DNA of 64,000 bases from positions 1,550,001 through 1,614,000 of the forward strand of contig NZ_JAIEZP010000001.1 in NCBI RefSeq assembly GCF_019679475.1, in the 5' to 3' direction. Both the position numbers and the translations under genes were made by a program. This document shows positions 34,980-43,202 of the stretch, piece after piece. Position 1 is the first letter of the stretch; each line of letters starts with the position of its first letter. Under the pieces are notes generated by a model. It was not told the DNA's origin, searched no databases, and worked only from the letters and a program-made list of their open reading frames with translations. Origin of the DNA: Hyphomonas sediminis (GTDB lineage: Bacteria > Pseudomonadota > Alphaproteobacteria > Caulobacterales > Hyphomonadaceae).

Positions 34980-35423
34980 ATGAAGAGAGATAGCCGCCTT
35001 TCCAGTGTTCTCCACGCCTTGCTGCATATGGCCGAGCAGGAGCGGGCCATGACATCTGATGAACTTGCGCTCTGTATGCGTACCAATCCCGTCGTTGTTC
35101 GACGAACGATGGGTCTGTTGCGGGAAGCGGGCCTTGTCAGTTCGGAACGCGGCCATTCCGGTGGCTGGCGGATCGAGGCGGACCTGGCGAGTGTCACCTT
35201 GCGCCAATTGCATGAAGCGCTGGGCGAGCCGACGGTCTTCGCCATTGGAAACCGGCATGAAACGCCTGAATGCCTCGTAGAACAATCCGTCAACGCCGTT
35301 CTCGATGAGGCATTTGCTGAAGCTGAAGCGCTACTTCTGGAGCGCTTCGCGTCGGTGACGCTCTCTGATCTCTCCGCCGAATTTTCCCGGCGGCACCAGG
35401 ATATCAAACTCCGAAAAGGATAA
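34980..35423 (+). CDS. Rrf2 family transcriptional regulator
   Basis: A 147-residue winged-helix regulator. RLSSVLHALLHMAEQE, MTSDELALCMRTNPVVVRRTMGLLREAGLVSSERG and GGW are the Rrf2 pattern. The three-cysteine Fe-S cluster motif of IscR/NsrR is absent (a Cys occurs in ELALC and another in PECLVE), so it is probably of the cluster-free YwnA/CymR-like type. It lies four bases before a thioredoxin-reductase-like gene, with which it forms an operon. This regulator/flavoprotein pair recurs in many bacteria and usually responds to oxidative or electrophile stress. Confidence 0.9.
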   Translation: MKRDSRLSSVLHALLHMAEQERAMTSDELALCMRTNPVVVRRTMGLLREAGLVSSERGHSGGWRIEADLASVTLRQLHEALGEPTVFAIGNRHETPECLVEQSVNAVLDEAFAEAEALLLERFASVTLSDLSAEFSRRHQDIKLRKG

Positions 35424-35427
35424 TTCG

Positions 35428-36315
35428 ATGCGCCATGACGTGATCGTCATAGGGGGCAGCTATGCGGGAATGGCCGCTGCCCTCCAGCTGCTGCGTGCCC
35501 GCCGCACTGTTCTCATTATTGATGCGGGCCAGCGCCGAAACCGGTTTGCCAAGTCTTCCCACGGATTTCTTGGACAGGATGGCGCAGACCCCGCCGGGAT
35601 TGCTGCGGCCGCACGCAAACAGCTTGAAGCTTATGGAACCCTGCATTGGATTGATGACCTCGCATTGGAGGCGCGTCGTCTGGAAGCCGGGGATGGGTTT
35701 TCTATCCGCTGCTGGAATGGCGGCATTCATGAGGGCGCGCGCGTTCTGTTCGCCACGGGCGTGAGTGATCAGCTCCCGGACATTGAGGGCCTTGCCGAGC
35801 GTTGGGGGCAGCATGTCTTTCATTGCCCCTATTGTCATGGATATGAGCTCGATCAGGGACGGATCGGCGTCATCGCGACCGGTGCCATGTCACTGCATCA
35901 GGCCGAACTGCTGACGGAATGGGGCGAGGTCACACTGTTTTTGAACGAGGCTATCCTGCCGGACGTCGCTGCCATGGAGACGCTTGCAGCACGCGGCGTT
36001 GCCGTTGAGGCGCGCCCGATCCTGCGCATCGAAGGAGACGCCGATGTGCTTCTGGAAAATGGGCGGCGCCTGAGCTTTGCTGGCCTCTTTACGGCGGCGC
36101 GTAATGCGCCGTCTACGGGCATTGCTGAAAGCCTTGGCTGTGAGCTGGAGGAAACGCCCTTCGGAATGCAGATCCGCAGGAACGCCACTCATGAGACAAC
36201 GATTGGCGGCGCCTTTGCGTGCGGGGATGTTGCCCATGTGCCGCATTCTGTCTCCCTTGCGGTTGGCGATGGAGCGCTCACCGGCGCGATGCTACATCGC
36301 TCGCTGGTGTTTTGA
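35428..36315 (+). CDS. thioredoxin reductase-like NAD(P)/FAD-dependent oxidoreductase
   Basis: A 295-residue flavoprotein. It has the FAD fold DVIVIGGSYAGMAAA at the N-terminus, ATGVSDQLPD, the redox dithiol CPYCHGYE (about residues 133-140), and the C-terminal FAD motif GGAFACGDVAH. The CxxC indicates thiol/disulfide chemistry. However, the second dinucleotide motif reads GVIATGAMS, lacking the usual GGGxSA of true TrxB, so the electron donor may differ. It starts four bases after the Rrf2 gene and is probably repressed by it. Confidence 0.9.
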   Translation: MRHDVIVIGGSYAGMAAALQLLRARRTVLIIDAGQRRNRFAKSSHGFLGQDGADPAGIAAAARKQLEAYGTLHWIDDLALEARRLEAGDGFSIRCWNGGIHEGARVLFATGVSDQLPDIEGLAERWGQHVFHCPYCHGYELDQGRIGVIATGAMSLHQAELLTEWGEVTLFLNEAILPDVAAMETLAARGVAVEARPILRIEGDADVLLENGRRLSFAGLFTAARNAPSTGIAESLGCELEETPFGMQIRRNATHETTIGGAFACGDVAHVPHSVSLAVGDGALTGAMLHRSLVF

Positions 36316-36385
36316 CGCTGGAAGACCCTGCCGAGCTTCTCGTGGATTTTCTAGGGGATAGGTGCGTGCCGCAGCGGCCTGCCGA

Positions 36386-36462
36386 TGGTCGGAGTGAGAG
36401 GATTCGAACCTCCGGCCCCTAGCTCCCGAAGCTAGTGCTCTACCAGGCTGAGCTACACTCCG
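36386..36462 (-). tRNA. tRNA-Pro, anticodon CGG
   Basis: The minus strand folds as a cloverleaf: acceptor CGGAGTG/CACTCCG, D-arm AGCTCAGCCTGGTAGAGC, anticodon stem CTAGC/GCTAG with loop TTCGGGA (anticodon CGG, reading CCG proline codons), and T-arm GGAGG-TTCGAAT-CCTC. CCA is encoded at the 3' end (complement of 36386-36388). The gene lies alone between the flavoprotein gene and a conserved small-protein gene. Confidence 0.95.
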
Positions 36463-36597
36463 CCGTCCATCGTCAGGCGCCCTTGGGCGACCCGAAGCCC
36501 GCGTGTTTACGCACAGCGGGGGATTTTTCAAGGGGCAAAAGCGGTTGTCGCGCCGCATTCCCTCGCACGGCGTCAAAAGCCTGCCTTTTCAGGCGGG

Positions 36598-36963
36598 TTA
36601 CAGCTCCGAGACGTCGACGACCTTGTAGGTCAGGGGCTGCTCGCCGTGAAATTCGACGGTCACATACTCCCCTTCCCGGAAAACATGGTCGCCGAGACGG
36701 TAGACGTTTTCGTCATCGCCTTCTTCTTCCTCGTCATAGCGGAAGAACCAGCGATTGCCGCGATGCGTCAGCCAGCCATCGGCGCGTTCAGCCGGGTCCG
36801 GGTGCAGGCGGTAGACGCGGCAATCGGCGCGGTTCGCGCGCCAGGCGTCCAAATCCAAGCGTCCTTCCGCCGTCAGCGGTGCGATAATGGTGTAGCCTTG
36901 GCCAGCGACGACTTCGGCGCCGGGATTGAGGGCAGGTTGAAGCGAAATGCGTTTCAGAGACAT
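36598..36963 (-). CDS. conserved hypothetical protein of alphaproteobacterial type
   Basis: A 121-residue soluble protein beginning MSLKRISLQPALNPGAEVV. The PALNPGAEVVAGQGYTIIAPL block and WLTHRGNRWFFRYDEEEEGD look strongly conserved; I recall similar proteins in other alphaproteobacteria without a known function. A run of acidic residues in the middle precedes a beta-rich end (HVFREGEYVTVEFHGEQPLTYKVV). It is downstream of the universal stress protein gene on the same strand (37 bases). Confidence 0.8.
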   Translation of the reverse strand: MSLKRISLQPALNPGAEVVAGQGYTIIAPLTAEGRLDLDAWRANRADCRVYRLHPDPAERADGWLTHRGNRWFFRYDEEEEGDDENVYRLGDHVFREGEYVTVEFHGEQPLTYKVVDVSEL

Positions 36964-37000
36964 GTCTGAACCTCAGCAGCTGGGTTGTGATTTCGGGAGA

Positions 37001-37831
37001 TCAGCGGGCGAGCGCCAGGGCCGGGGCGTCTGATGCATTCAGGAGGCGTTTGGAGGTGCCACCGAACAGGCGTTCGCCGATCCGGGAATGGCCGTAAGCG
37101 CCTGCCACCAGCATCGTGGCGCCGCTGCCTTTGGCAAGCGCCAGCAGGGCGGCGGAAACTTCGCCCTCGATGGGCGAAACGCTGGCCTTGATGCCTTTGC
37201 GTTTCAGCCAGTCTTCCAGCGAACCAGGCTCGATACCGGGCCGGGCGCCATCGCGCTCGGCGTCCTTGCGGTTCTGTGCGATGATCACTTCGCCGGCCGC
37301 TCTCAGCAGCGGCGTGTGAAAGCGCAGGGCGCGGGCCGCGCCATTGGAGCCGTCCCAACCGATGACGACCGGGCCGGGCTTGTAGAGTTCGGTTCCGCCA
37401 AGCACCAGCGGCAGGCGCGCGTCCATCATCACATAGTCGAACGCGATGGAGAGCGGTTCACCGCTCTTGGCGGCGGAGCGGGGAAAAATGATCGCATCGG
37501 CAAGCGTCGCCGCGCTGGCGGCAGAGGCTTCAGCCGTCGCCACCTGGTGCACGAAGGTGCAGTCCATGCCCGGCGCGGCGCCAACGCCTTCGCGGAAGGC
37601 TGCCTCGGCCTTCTCCAGCATCTCTTTCTGTAAATCCATGATGTTGGCGGCAGCGGCGGCAGTCAGGCCGGTGGATTCCGGCGTGGTGACGACCATGACA
37701 GCGGCTTGCGGATCGGGCAGGGCGCAAAGCCCGGTCAAATCGCGGCCCAGCATCTTTGCCATGGCAAGCGCTGAGCGGGTCGTTTCCACATCCGTTTCCG
37801 GTGTGCCCTGAAGCATTGCAACGACGGTCAT
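37001..37831 (-). CDS. universal stress protein, tandem-domain type
   Basis: A 276-residue protein, twice the size of a single UspA domain. The C-terminal domain has the ATP-binding signature G-x2-G-x9-G-S/T in GAYGHSRIGERLFGGTSKRLL, after PVVIGWDGSNGAARAL. The N-terminal domain (TVVAMLQGTPETDVETTRSALAMA) is degenerate. The ATG at 37831 is preceded by AGGAGAGATT. Such proteins respond to growth arrest and stress; the ligand is unknown here. Confidence 0.92.
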   Translation of the reverse strand: MTVVAMLQGTPETDVETTRSALAMAKMLGRDLTGLCALPDPQAAVMVVTTPESTGLTAAAAANIMDLQKEMLEKAEAAFREGVGAAPGMDCTFVHQVATAEASAASAATLADAIIFPRSAAKSGEPLSIAFDYVMMDARLPLVLGGTELYKPGPVVIGWDGSNGAARALRFHTPLLRAAGEVIIAQNRKDAERDGARPGIEPGSLEDWLKRKGIKASVSPIEGEVSAALLALAKGSGATMLVAGAYGHSRIGERLFGGTSKRLLNASDAPALALAR

Positions 37832-37916
37832 GTAATCTCTCCTGCTGTGGTACCACCTCCGCAAGAAGTGATAACACGATCCTAGCAGCAGAGTCAGGCC
37901 CGAGGACTAAGTAAGC

Positions 37917-38966
37917 CTACTTAGACGTGCGGGCCTCAGCAATGCGTTGGCGCGCAATCCGATCGGCAACGCTATTGGTCGGCTGGTTGGTGGAGAGGGC
38001 TTCGTCGAGTACCTCGCCCAGCGTTTCAATCAGGTGGGTCAGTTTTCCGTCCACCCATTCGCGGGAATAGTTGCCGGAGATTTCCGCCGCCACATTGATG
38101 ATACCGCCGCCATTGATCACATAGTCCGGCGCGTACAGCATGCCCTTGCGGCGCAGGAATTCGCCCATTTCCGGCACGATCAGCTGGTTGTTGGCGGCTC
38201 CGGCGACGCCTTTGACGCGCAGACGCTCCAGGGTCTTCTCATTGATAATGGCGCCGAGCGCGCAGGGTGAGAAAATGTCGGCTTCGACATCGTAGATTTC
38301 GTCGGGGGCGACGATCGTGGCGCCGGTCTTGGCGGAGATGTCTTTCAGGGCTTCCTGGTCGATGTCCGCGATCACCAGCTTGGCGCCTTCTCTGGCCAGA
38401 TGCTCGCAGACATGTCCGCCAACCGAGCCAACACCCTGCACCGAGATGATCCGCCCGGAGAGGTCATCCGTGCCGAACAGGCGCTTGGCGACTTCCTTGA
38501 TGCCGAGATAGACGCCCATGGCGGTGATCGGCGACGGGTCGCCGCTGGCGGCAGCGCCTTCATCGAGGCCGGCCACAAAGCGCGTTTCACGGCGCACGAT
38601 TGCCATGTCGGCAGTGTCGATGCCGACATCTTCCGCCGTATAGTACGATCCGTTCAGGTTCTCCACAAAGCGGCCAAAGGCGCGGAACAGCGCTTCGGAC
38701 TTGTCCTTGCGCGGGTCGCCCCAGATGACGGCCTTTCCGCCGCCGAGGGGCAGGTCGGCCATGGCGTTCTTGAAGCTCATGCCTTGCGACAGGCGCAGCG
38801 CATCGGTCAGCATCGCGTCGCCATTGGCGTAGTTCCACATCCGGCAGCCACCGGCGGCAGGGCCCCGTGCGGTGGAGTGAACCGCGATAATGCATTTCAG
38901 CCCGCTATCGGCATCGTGAAAGGCGTGCACGCCCTCATGGGCGTCGAAAGAAGCATGATCGAACAT
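37917..38966 (-). CDS. leucine/phenylalanine/valine-type amino-acid dehydrogenase
   Basis: A 349-residue Glu/Leu/Phe/Val dehydrogenase that oxidatively deaminates a branched-chain or aromatic amino acid with NAD+. The short length is that of leucine dehydrogenase, not glutamate dehydrogenase. GPAAGGCRMW is followed by MSFKNAMADLPLGGGKAVIWGDP with the catalytic Lys, YYTAEDVGID, and the NAD-fold VQGVGSVGGHVCEHLA. Substrate specificity cannot be fixed from sequence alone. It is divergent from trkH with about 130 bases between. Confidence 0.92.
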   Translation of the reverse strand: MFDHASFDAHEGVHAFHDADSGLKCIIAVHSTARGPAAGGCRMWNYANGDAMLTDALRLSQGMSFKNAMADLPLGGGKAVIWGDPRKDKSEALFRAFGRFVENLNGSYYTAEDVGIDTADMAIVRRETRFVAGLDEGAAASGDPSPITAMGVYLGIKEVAKRLFGTDDLSGRIISVQGVGSVGGHVCEHLAREGAKLVIADIDQEALKDISAKTGATIVAPDEIYDVEADIFSPCALGAIINEKTLERLRVKGVAGAANNQLIVPEMGEFLRRKGMLYAPDYVINGGGIINVAAEISGNYSREWVDGKLTHLIETLGEVLDEALSTNQPTNSVADRIARQRIAEARTSK

Positions 38967-39096
38967 GGGAAACCGGTGATTGGTTGCAATTGAAACGATT
39001 GCCAGCGCTGTAGCCGGGCGGGCGTCGTAGCGTCAACTGGGCTCTGCCGTCCCATATTGACACCTTTTCAGGGTTTAAGGCCTAAGGTGCGCCCGA

Positions 39097-40551
39097 ATGC
39101 AGTTGCGCCCTATCCTTCTCGCCCTTGGCATTATGACCGTCCTCCTTGCCGGGGCGATGATCCCGTGCGCGTTGCTGGACCTTGCCGATGGCAGTGAAGA
39201 CGCACACGTTTTCTGGTTCTCGGCGTTCGTATCCGGGCTCGTGGGCGGTCTGGTTTGGGTGCTCGCGAGGGGCGGCGACAATCGCATTGGGCAGCGTGAA
39301 ACATTCCTGCTCACGGTCTCTATCTGGGTTCTGGTTCCTGCCGTTGCGGCCATCCCCTTCATCGTTTCGGGGATTCCGGTGTCCGATGCCATGTTTGAAG
39401 CCGTTTCCGGCCTGACCACGACGGGCGCCACGGTCTTGTCCGGCCTGGACAACATGCCACGCGGCCTGCTGCTGTGGCGCGGCGTGCTGAACTGGATCGG
39501 CGGCATCGGCATTATCGTCACCGCGATCGCCATCCTGCCCCAGCTTCGCGTCGGCGGGATGCAGCTGTTCAGCATGGAAAGCTCGGACATATCCGGCAAG
39601 TTCCTGCCGCGCGTTACAGATATCGCTGCTTATCTGGGCCTGACCTATCTGATCATCTCGTCGGCCTGCGCCCTGTCCTACAGCCTCTCGGGCATGAACT
39701 GGTTCGATGCCATCGTTCACATGATGTCGACCGTATCTGCAGGCGGCTTTGCCAATTACGACGCCTCCTTCGGCCATGAAAATCTGCGTCAGGCGATGCC
39801 GGCGGCGATCTTCTTTATGATGGTGGCGGGCCTGCCATTCTCGCTGCTCGCAATGCTGATCCTGCAGGGGCGGATCAAGCCGATGCTGAAAGATCCCCAG
39901 CCCCGGCTCTATTTTATGCTGCTGTTCGGCTTTTCAGCCACGATCGTGGTCTGGCACGAGGCGGTGGTCGAGCCGCCGATCTTCAATCACATCTGGCACG
40001 GCGCCACGGAAACCTGGTTTAACATCGTCTCCGTGATGACCGGCACCGGTTATGCGTCTGCGCCGTATGACACTTGGGGCCAACCGGCGATCATCATCTT
40101 CCTGCTGGCCACCTTTATGGGCGGCTGTGCGGGCTCGGCCTCCTGCGGCATGAAGATGTTCCGGCTCGAGATCACGGCCAAAGCGCTGATCGCCTGGTCG
40201 CAGCGGATGGTGCAGCCACATCGCCGCACGCCGGTGCGCTATGCCGGCAAGCCGGTGGACGAAGAGACGCTGCAGTCGGTGATGGTGTTCATGTTCCTCT
40301 ACCTCGTCACCTTCATGGTGGTCGCGGCGCTGCTCTCCTACAGCGGTTTGGATTCGCTCAGCGCCATTTCGGCTTCCGCGACCATGGTGTCGAATGTCGG
40401 CCCCGGCCTTGGCCCGGATGTTGGGCCGTCTTCGAACTTTGCTGCGCTGACTGATTTCGCCAAATGGGTTTGCACCGCCGCAATGTTGCTGGGGCGCCTT
40501 GAATTCGTGGCGGTGTTTGTGGTGCTGACTGGCCGGTTCTGGCGCGGCTAA
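39097..40551 (+). CDS. TrkH-family potassium uptake membrane subunit
   Basis: A 484-residue inner-membrane protein with four repeated membrane-pore-membrane units. The selectivity loops appear in order: LTTTGATV (about residue 107), STVSAGGFANYD, MTGTGYASAPYD and MVSNVGPGLG. TrkH works with a cytosolic NAD-binding TrkA to import potassium; no trkA is in the window. The exact TrkH/TrkG/KtrB subtype is not settled. It ends four bases before the stop of the convergent TauE gene. Confidence 0.93.
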   Translation: MQLRPILLALGIMTVLLAGAMIPCALLDLADGSEDAHVFWFSAFVSGLVGGLVWVLARGGDNRIGQRETFLLTVSIWVLVPAVAAIPFIVSGIPVSDAMFEAVSGLTTTGATVLSGLDNMPRGLLLWRGVLNWIGGIGIIVTAIAILPQLRVGGMQLFSMESSDISGKFLPRVTDIAAYLGLTYLIISSACALSYSLSGMNWFDAIVHMMSTVSAGGFANYDASFGHENLRQAMPAAIFFMMVAGLPFSLLAMLILQGRIKPMLKDPQPRLYFMLLFGFSATIVVWHEAVVEPPIFNHIWHGATETWFNIVSVMTGTGYASAPYDTWGQPAIIIFLLATFMGGCAGSASCGMKMFRLEITAKALIAWSQRMVQPHRRTPVRYAGKPVDEETLQSVMVFMFLYLVTFMVVAALLSYSGLDSLSAISASATMVSNVGPGLGPDVGPSSNFAALTDFAKWVCTAAMLLGRLEFVAVFVVLTGRFWRG

Positions 40552-40555
40552 GCGA

Positions 40556-41380
40556 TCAGAGACCGGCAGCTTGCCAAAGCATGCGGGCCGAAACGACGGC
40601 CAGCAGAATACCGAACAGGCGCCGCAACCGGTCTGCATCCAGCCGGTGCGCCAGCGACGCGCCAACGGGCGCCATCAGCACGGTGAAGACAGAGATCAGC
40701 GCAAAGGCGGGCAGGTTGACGAACCCGGCTGAAAAGGGCGGCAAGCCCTCCCGTCCCCATCCGACGACAATCGCTGCAATCGCCCCCGGTAGTCCGATGG
40801 CAACGCCCCATCCCGCAGCGGTGGCGACCGCGCGGTGCATGGGCATGGCGCAAAGGGTCATCAACGTCACGCCGAGCGTTCCACCGCCAATCCCCATGAT
40901 GGAGGAGAGCGCGCCGTTCACCGAACCGATGGCTGCCCGGACGATGCCTTTCGGCATTTCACTGGCGAGCGTCCAGGTGGGGCGGCCGAAATAGAACTGG
41001 GCGGCGAAAAGGATGAGGATGGTGCCGAAGATGCCGAGCATCACCTGTTTGGAGAAGTAGCCCGCCAACAGCATGCCAACAACCGCGCCCAAAACGATCC
41101 AGGGAGACCAGCCGCGGATGATCGCCCAATCTACGGCGCCGCGCTTGTTATGGGCGGCAACGCTGCGCATCGAGGTGAGGATGATCGTGGCCAGCGATGT
41201 GGACACAGCCACATGCATCGCTGTTTCCTCGTAGCCCATGGTGGAGAGCAGGAAGAACAGCGTCGGCACGATCACCACGCCGCCGCCGATGCCGAACAGC
41301 CCCGCGACGAGGCCAGCGAACAGGCCCGCTGCGGCGAGCGCCAAGAGCATGACTCCGTATGTGCTGAAGAATTCCATCAT
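40556..41380 (-). CDS. TauE/SafE (DUF81) family membrane permease
   Basis: A 274-residue polytopic protein of the sulfite/organosulfur anion exporter family. The signature GLVAGLFGIGGGVVIVPTLFFLL near the N-terminus and its internal repeat SVNGALSSIMGIGGGTLGVTLM mark the two-fold family structure with eight or so helices. The transported compound is unknown and no sulfur-metabolism gene is adjacent. Confidence 0.92.
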   Translation of the reverse strand: MMEFFSTYGVMLLALAAAGLFAGLVAGLFGIGGGVVIVPTLFFLLSTMGYEETAMHVAVSTSLATIILTSMRSVAAHNKRGAVDWAIIRGWSPWIVLGAVVGMLLAGYFSKQVMLGIFGTILILFAAQFYFGRPTWTLASEMPKGIVRAAIGSVNGALSSIMGIGGGTLGVTLMTLCAMPMHRAVATAAGWGVAIGLPGAIAAIVVGWGREGLPPFSAGFVNLPAFALISVFTVLMAPVGASLAHRLDADRLRRLFGILLAVVSARMLWQAAGL

Positions 41381-41458
41381 CTTCCAGCCCTTAGCCGTAT
41401 GGGCCCCGGCTGTCGATTGAGCATGGCTGACGCGCCCCTGAAGGCCGCCTTCAGCCTT

Positions 41459-41689
41459 CTAGTGATGGTGGTGGGCTTCGGTGTTGAGACGGCCACACTT
41501 GCCACACTCCACCACGATGCCGTGCACGTCATGGTGGGCGACATTGACCAGCAGCTTGGTCTTGCAGGCGCCGCAACGATGGGTTTCGTCGCCGCCGCCT
41601 TCGCGGGCCGGGGTGCCAGCCGTGTGCTTGACGATTTCAGCGCCTTCAGCCTGCTGCGGGGTGAGGAGGATCATGTCAAATTGGGGCAT
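41459..41689 (-). CDS. small zinc-ribbon protein with His-rich C-terminus
   Basis: A 76-residue protein. RCGACKTKLLVNVAHHDVHGIVVECGKCGRL has two CxxC pairs 23 residues apart, a one-domain zinc ribbon. It ends in EAHHHH, a natural His cluster that could bind metal. A weak AAAGG lies before the ATG. The function of these small ribbons is unknown; nucleic-acid or metal-chaperone roles are possible. The 175 bases upstream hold no other gene and must contain its promoter. Confidence 0.75.
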   Translation of the reverse strand: MPQFDMILLTPQQAEGAEIVKHTAGTPAREGGGDETHRCGACKTKLLVNVAHHDVHGIVVECGKCGRLNTEAHHHH

Positions 41690-41865
41690 GGCGGAGCCTT
41701 TCAGGAACGGAAACTGTCTGTTCCCATCCTCTCCACCAGCGGCGCGCCTTTTTCAATGCCTCAGCCACTGATCAGGAGACGCTTGATGGCTGCGCCGGGT
41801 ACATCAGGCGTGGGAGCGCGGCAAAACGGTTGGCAACAGGGACATATCCGGCACGAGCGGCAACG

Positions 41866-42282
41866 TTACCAGACACCCGCATTCTTCAGGGCAGCATCCA
41901 GGTCTGCCGGAATGTCGACCGCCCCGGCGCCGGATTTGAGATCGCGGGGCGCCTCTTCCGGTTTCAGATAGCGCCAGCCCTGGAACGGGCGTTTGGCCTG
42001 CGCATAGGTGCGCACCAGTTCCGGATCAAACACCAGCTCGCAGAGGTCCTTACCCTCGTCATCCTGCACGGTGCGGATGTCGATGATGCGCTGGCGCACC
42101 CGGATGGCGCGCTTGATGACCCAGTAAATCGATCCGCCGTTCAGCATTTCTTCGGCGCGCTTGGGGGCCATGCGCGTGTGATGGACAGGCGCGGGCAGTG
42201 TCTTCATCAGCCGCTGCTGCCAGTCGGCCAGATCGTCGATGTCGTCCGCACCGACGCAAAGTTTGACCATGTGAATCGTCAT
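41866..42282 (-). CDS. DUF1489 family protein
   Basis: A 138-residue soluble protein. MVKLCVGADDIDDLADWQ at the N-terminus and GGSIYWVIKRAIRVRQRIIDI are the characteristic blocks of DUF1489, an alphaproteobacterial family without known function. It follows the 42292-43050 gene by nine bases on the same strand, so the two are probably one operon. Confidence 0.9.
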   Translation of the reverse strand: MTIHMVKLCVGADDIDDLADWQQRLMKTLPAPVHHTRMAPKRAEEMLNGGSIYWVIKRAIRVRQRIIDIRTVQDDEGKDLCELVFDPELVRTYAQAKRPFQGWRYLKPEEAPRDLKSGAGAVDIPADLDAALKNAGVW

Positions 42283-42291
42283 ACGCTGAAG

Positions 42292-43050
42292 CTAGCGCAG
42301 GGGCGACGCAAATCCAGCCTTCAGGCTCACATTGGTGCCGGCGGCATGCGCGTCCCGGTAAGCTGCTTCGGCCTCGGCGCTGGCGAAGAAGAACTGCACA
42401 TCGGTCACCTCGGCCTCATAGCGGCGGGTGATGCGCCTGAAGGCGGCGCGCGCTTCCAGATCAATGGTGAAACCGGAGACATAGGAGAAGCCCCAGCGCG
42501 GCTCGGTGCTGAGAATATAGGATTGGTTGTACTTGGTGAGCTTGCCGCCGGACGGGCCGCTCACGGCCTTGGGCAGCGAATAGTCTATCTGCAGGAACCG
42601 CTCGCCCACCGGATCGAGCCAGGCGGTGGCTTGCAGGCGCTCTGCGGCCCACCGGTCGAACTCATTGTCATTGTAATTGGGATGGTGGCGGAAGCCGACG
42701 CGCCAGGCATGGCCAGTGGTATCCACCTGCACCGTCTGGCCGAGGCAGGCGCGCAGATCGTCCGGGAACAGCCGGCCATCGGGCGCTGCTTCGCTGGCCC
42801 AGTTGGCGGCGACGGCATCTAGTTCCTCGTCCCGCCCCTGACGGGAGACGAGCTGCCAGCGTTCGGCTTTCGGCAGGCGCGGATCGAAGGAATAGATCTG
42901 GCGGGCAGATTGGGAACGAAGTTCAACCGTGAAGGCGGCCCGGAAGGTTTCCGGCGCCTCGGTCGCTTCAAGCGCCGCATCCATGGGGCCTGTGCCTGTC
43001 GTCATGGTCAGGGACACAAGAATAACGTGCAGCAACATAACTCTACCCAT
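42292..43050 (-). CDS. hypothetical protein with N-terminal signal/anchor
   Basis: A 252-residue protein whose first residues (VMLLHVILVSLTM) form a short hydrophobic signal, so it is probably exported. The body has LRACLGQTVQVD, WRVGFRHHPNYNDNEFDRWAAER and many Arg/Asp residues. WGFSYVSGFTIDLEARAAF suggests beta strands. No family is recognised. It precedes the DUF1489 gene, and its own upstream region carries a perfect inverted repeat at 43090-43117. Confidence 0.72.
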   Translation of the reverse strand: MGRVMLLHVILVSLTMTTGTGPMDAALEATEAPETFRAAFTVELRSQSARQIYSFDPRLPKAERWQLVSRQGRDEELDAVAANWASEAAPDGRLFPDDLRACLGQTVQVDTTGHAWRVGFRHHPNYNDNEFDRWAAERLQATAWLDPVGERFLQIDYSLPKAVSGPSGGKLTKYNQSYILSTEPRWGFSYVSGFTIDLEARAAFRRITRRYEAEVTDVQFFFASAEAEAAYRDAHAAGTNVSLKAGFASPLR

Positions 43051-43089
43051 CGCCTAAGGCGCCAACTTTTCAGGGCCTATTACGGCAGG

Positions 43090-43117
43090 ATCACGGCAGG
43101 GAATGCCCTGCCGTGAT
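43090..43117. repeat. perfect 12-bp inverted repeat
   Basis: ATCACGGCAGGG and CCCTGCCGTGAT flank the loop AATG. A third partial copy (TTACGGCAGG) abuts on the left and could form an alternative pairing. It lies between the amidohydrolase stop and the next minus-strand gene start. It has no T run, so a terminator without a U tract or a protein site is possible. Confidence 0.65.
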
Positions 43118-43202
43118 AATTCAGCCATATTCAGCGTCCTGATGCCTCTACCTTGCCCGTTGAACATTTACGGGAGTTGAACAGAAGGCAACGCCGCTGG
43201 AT

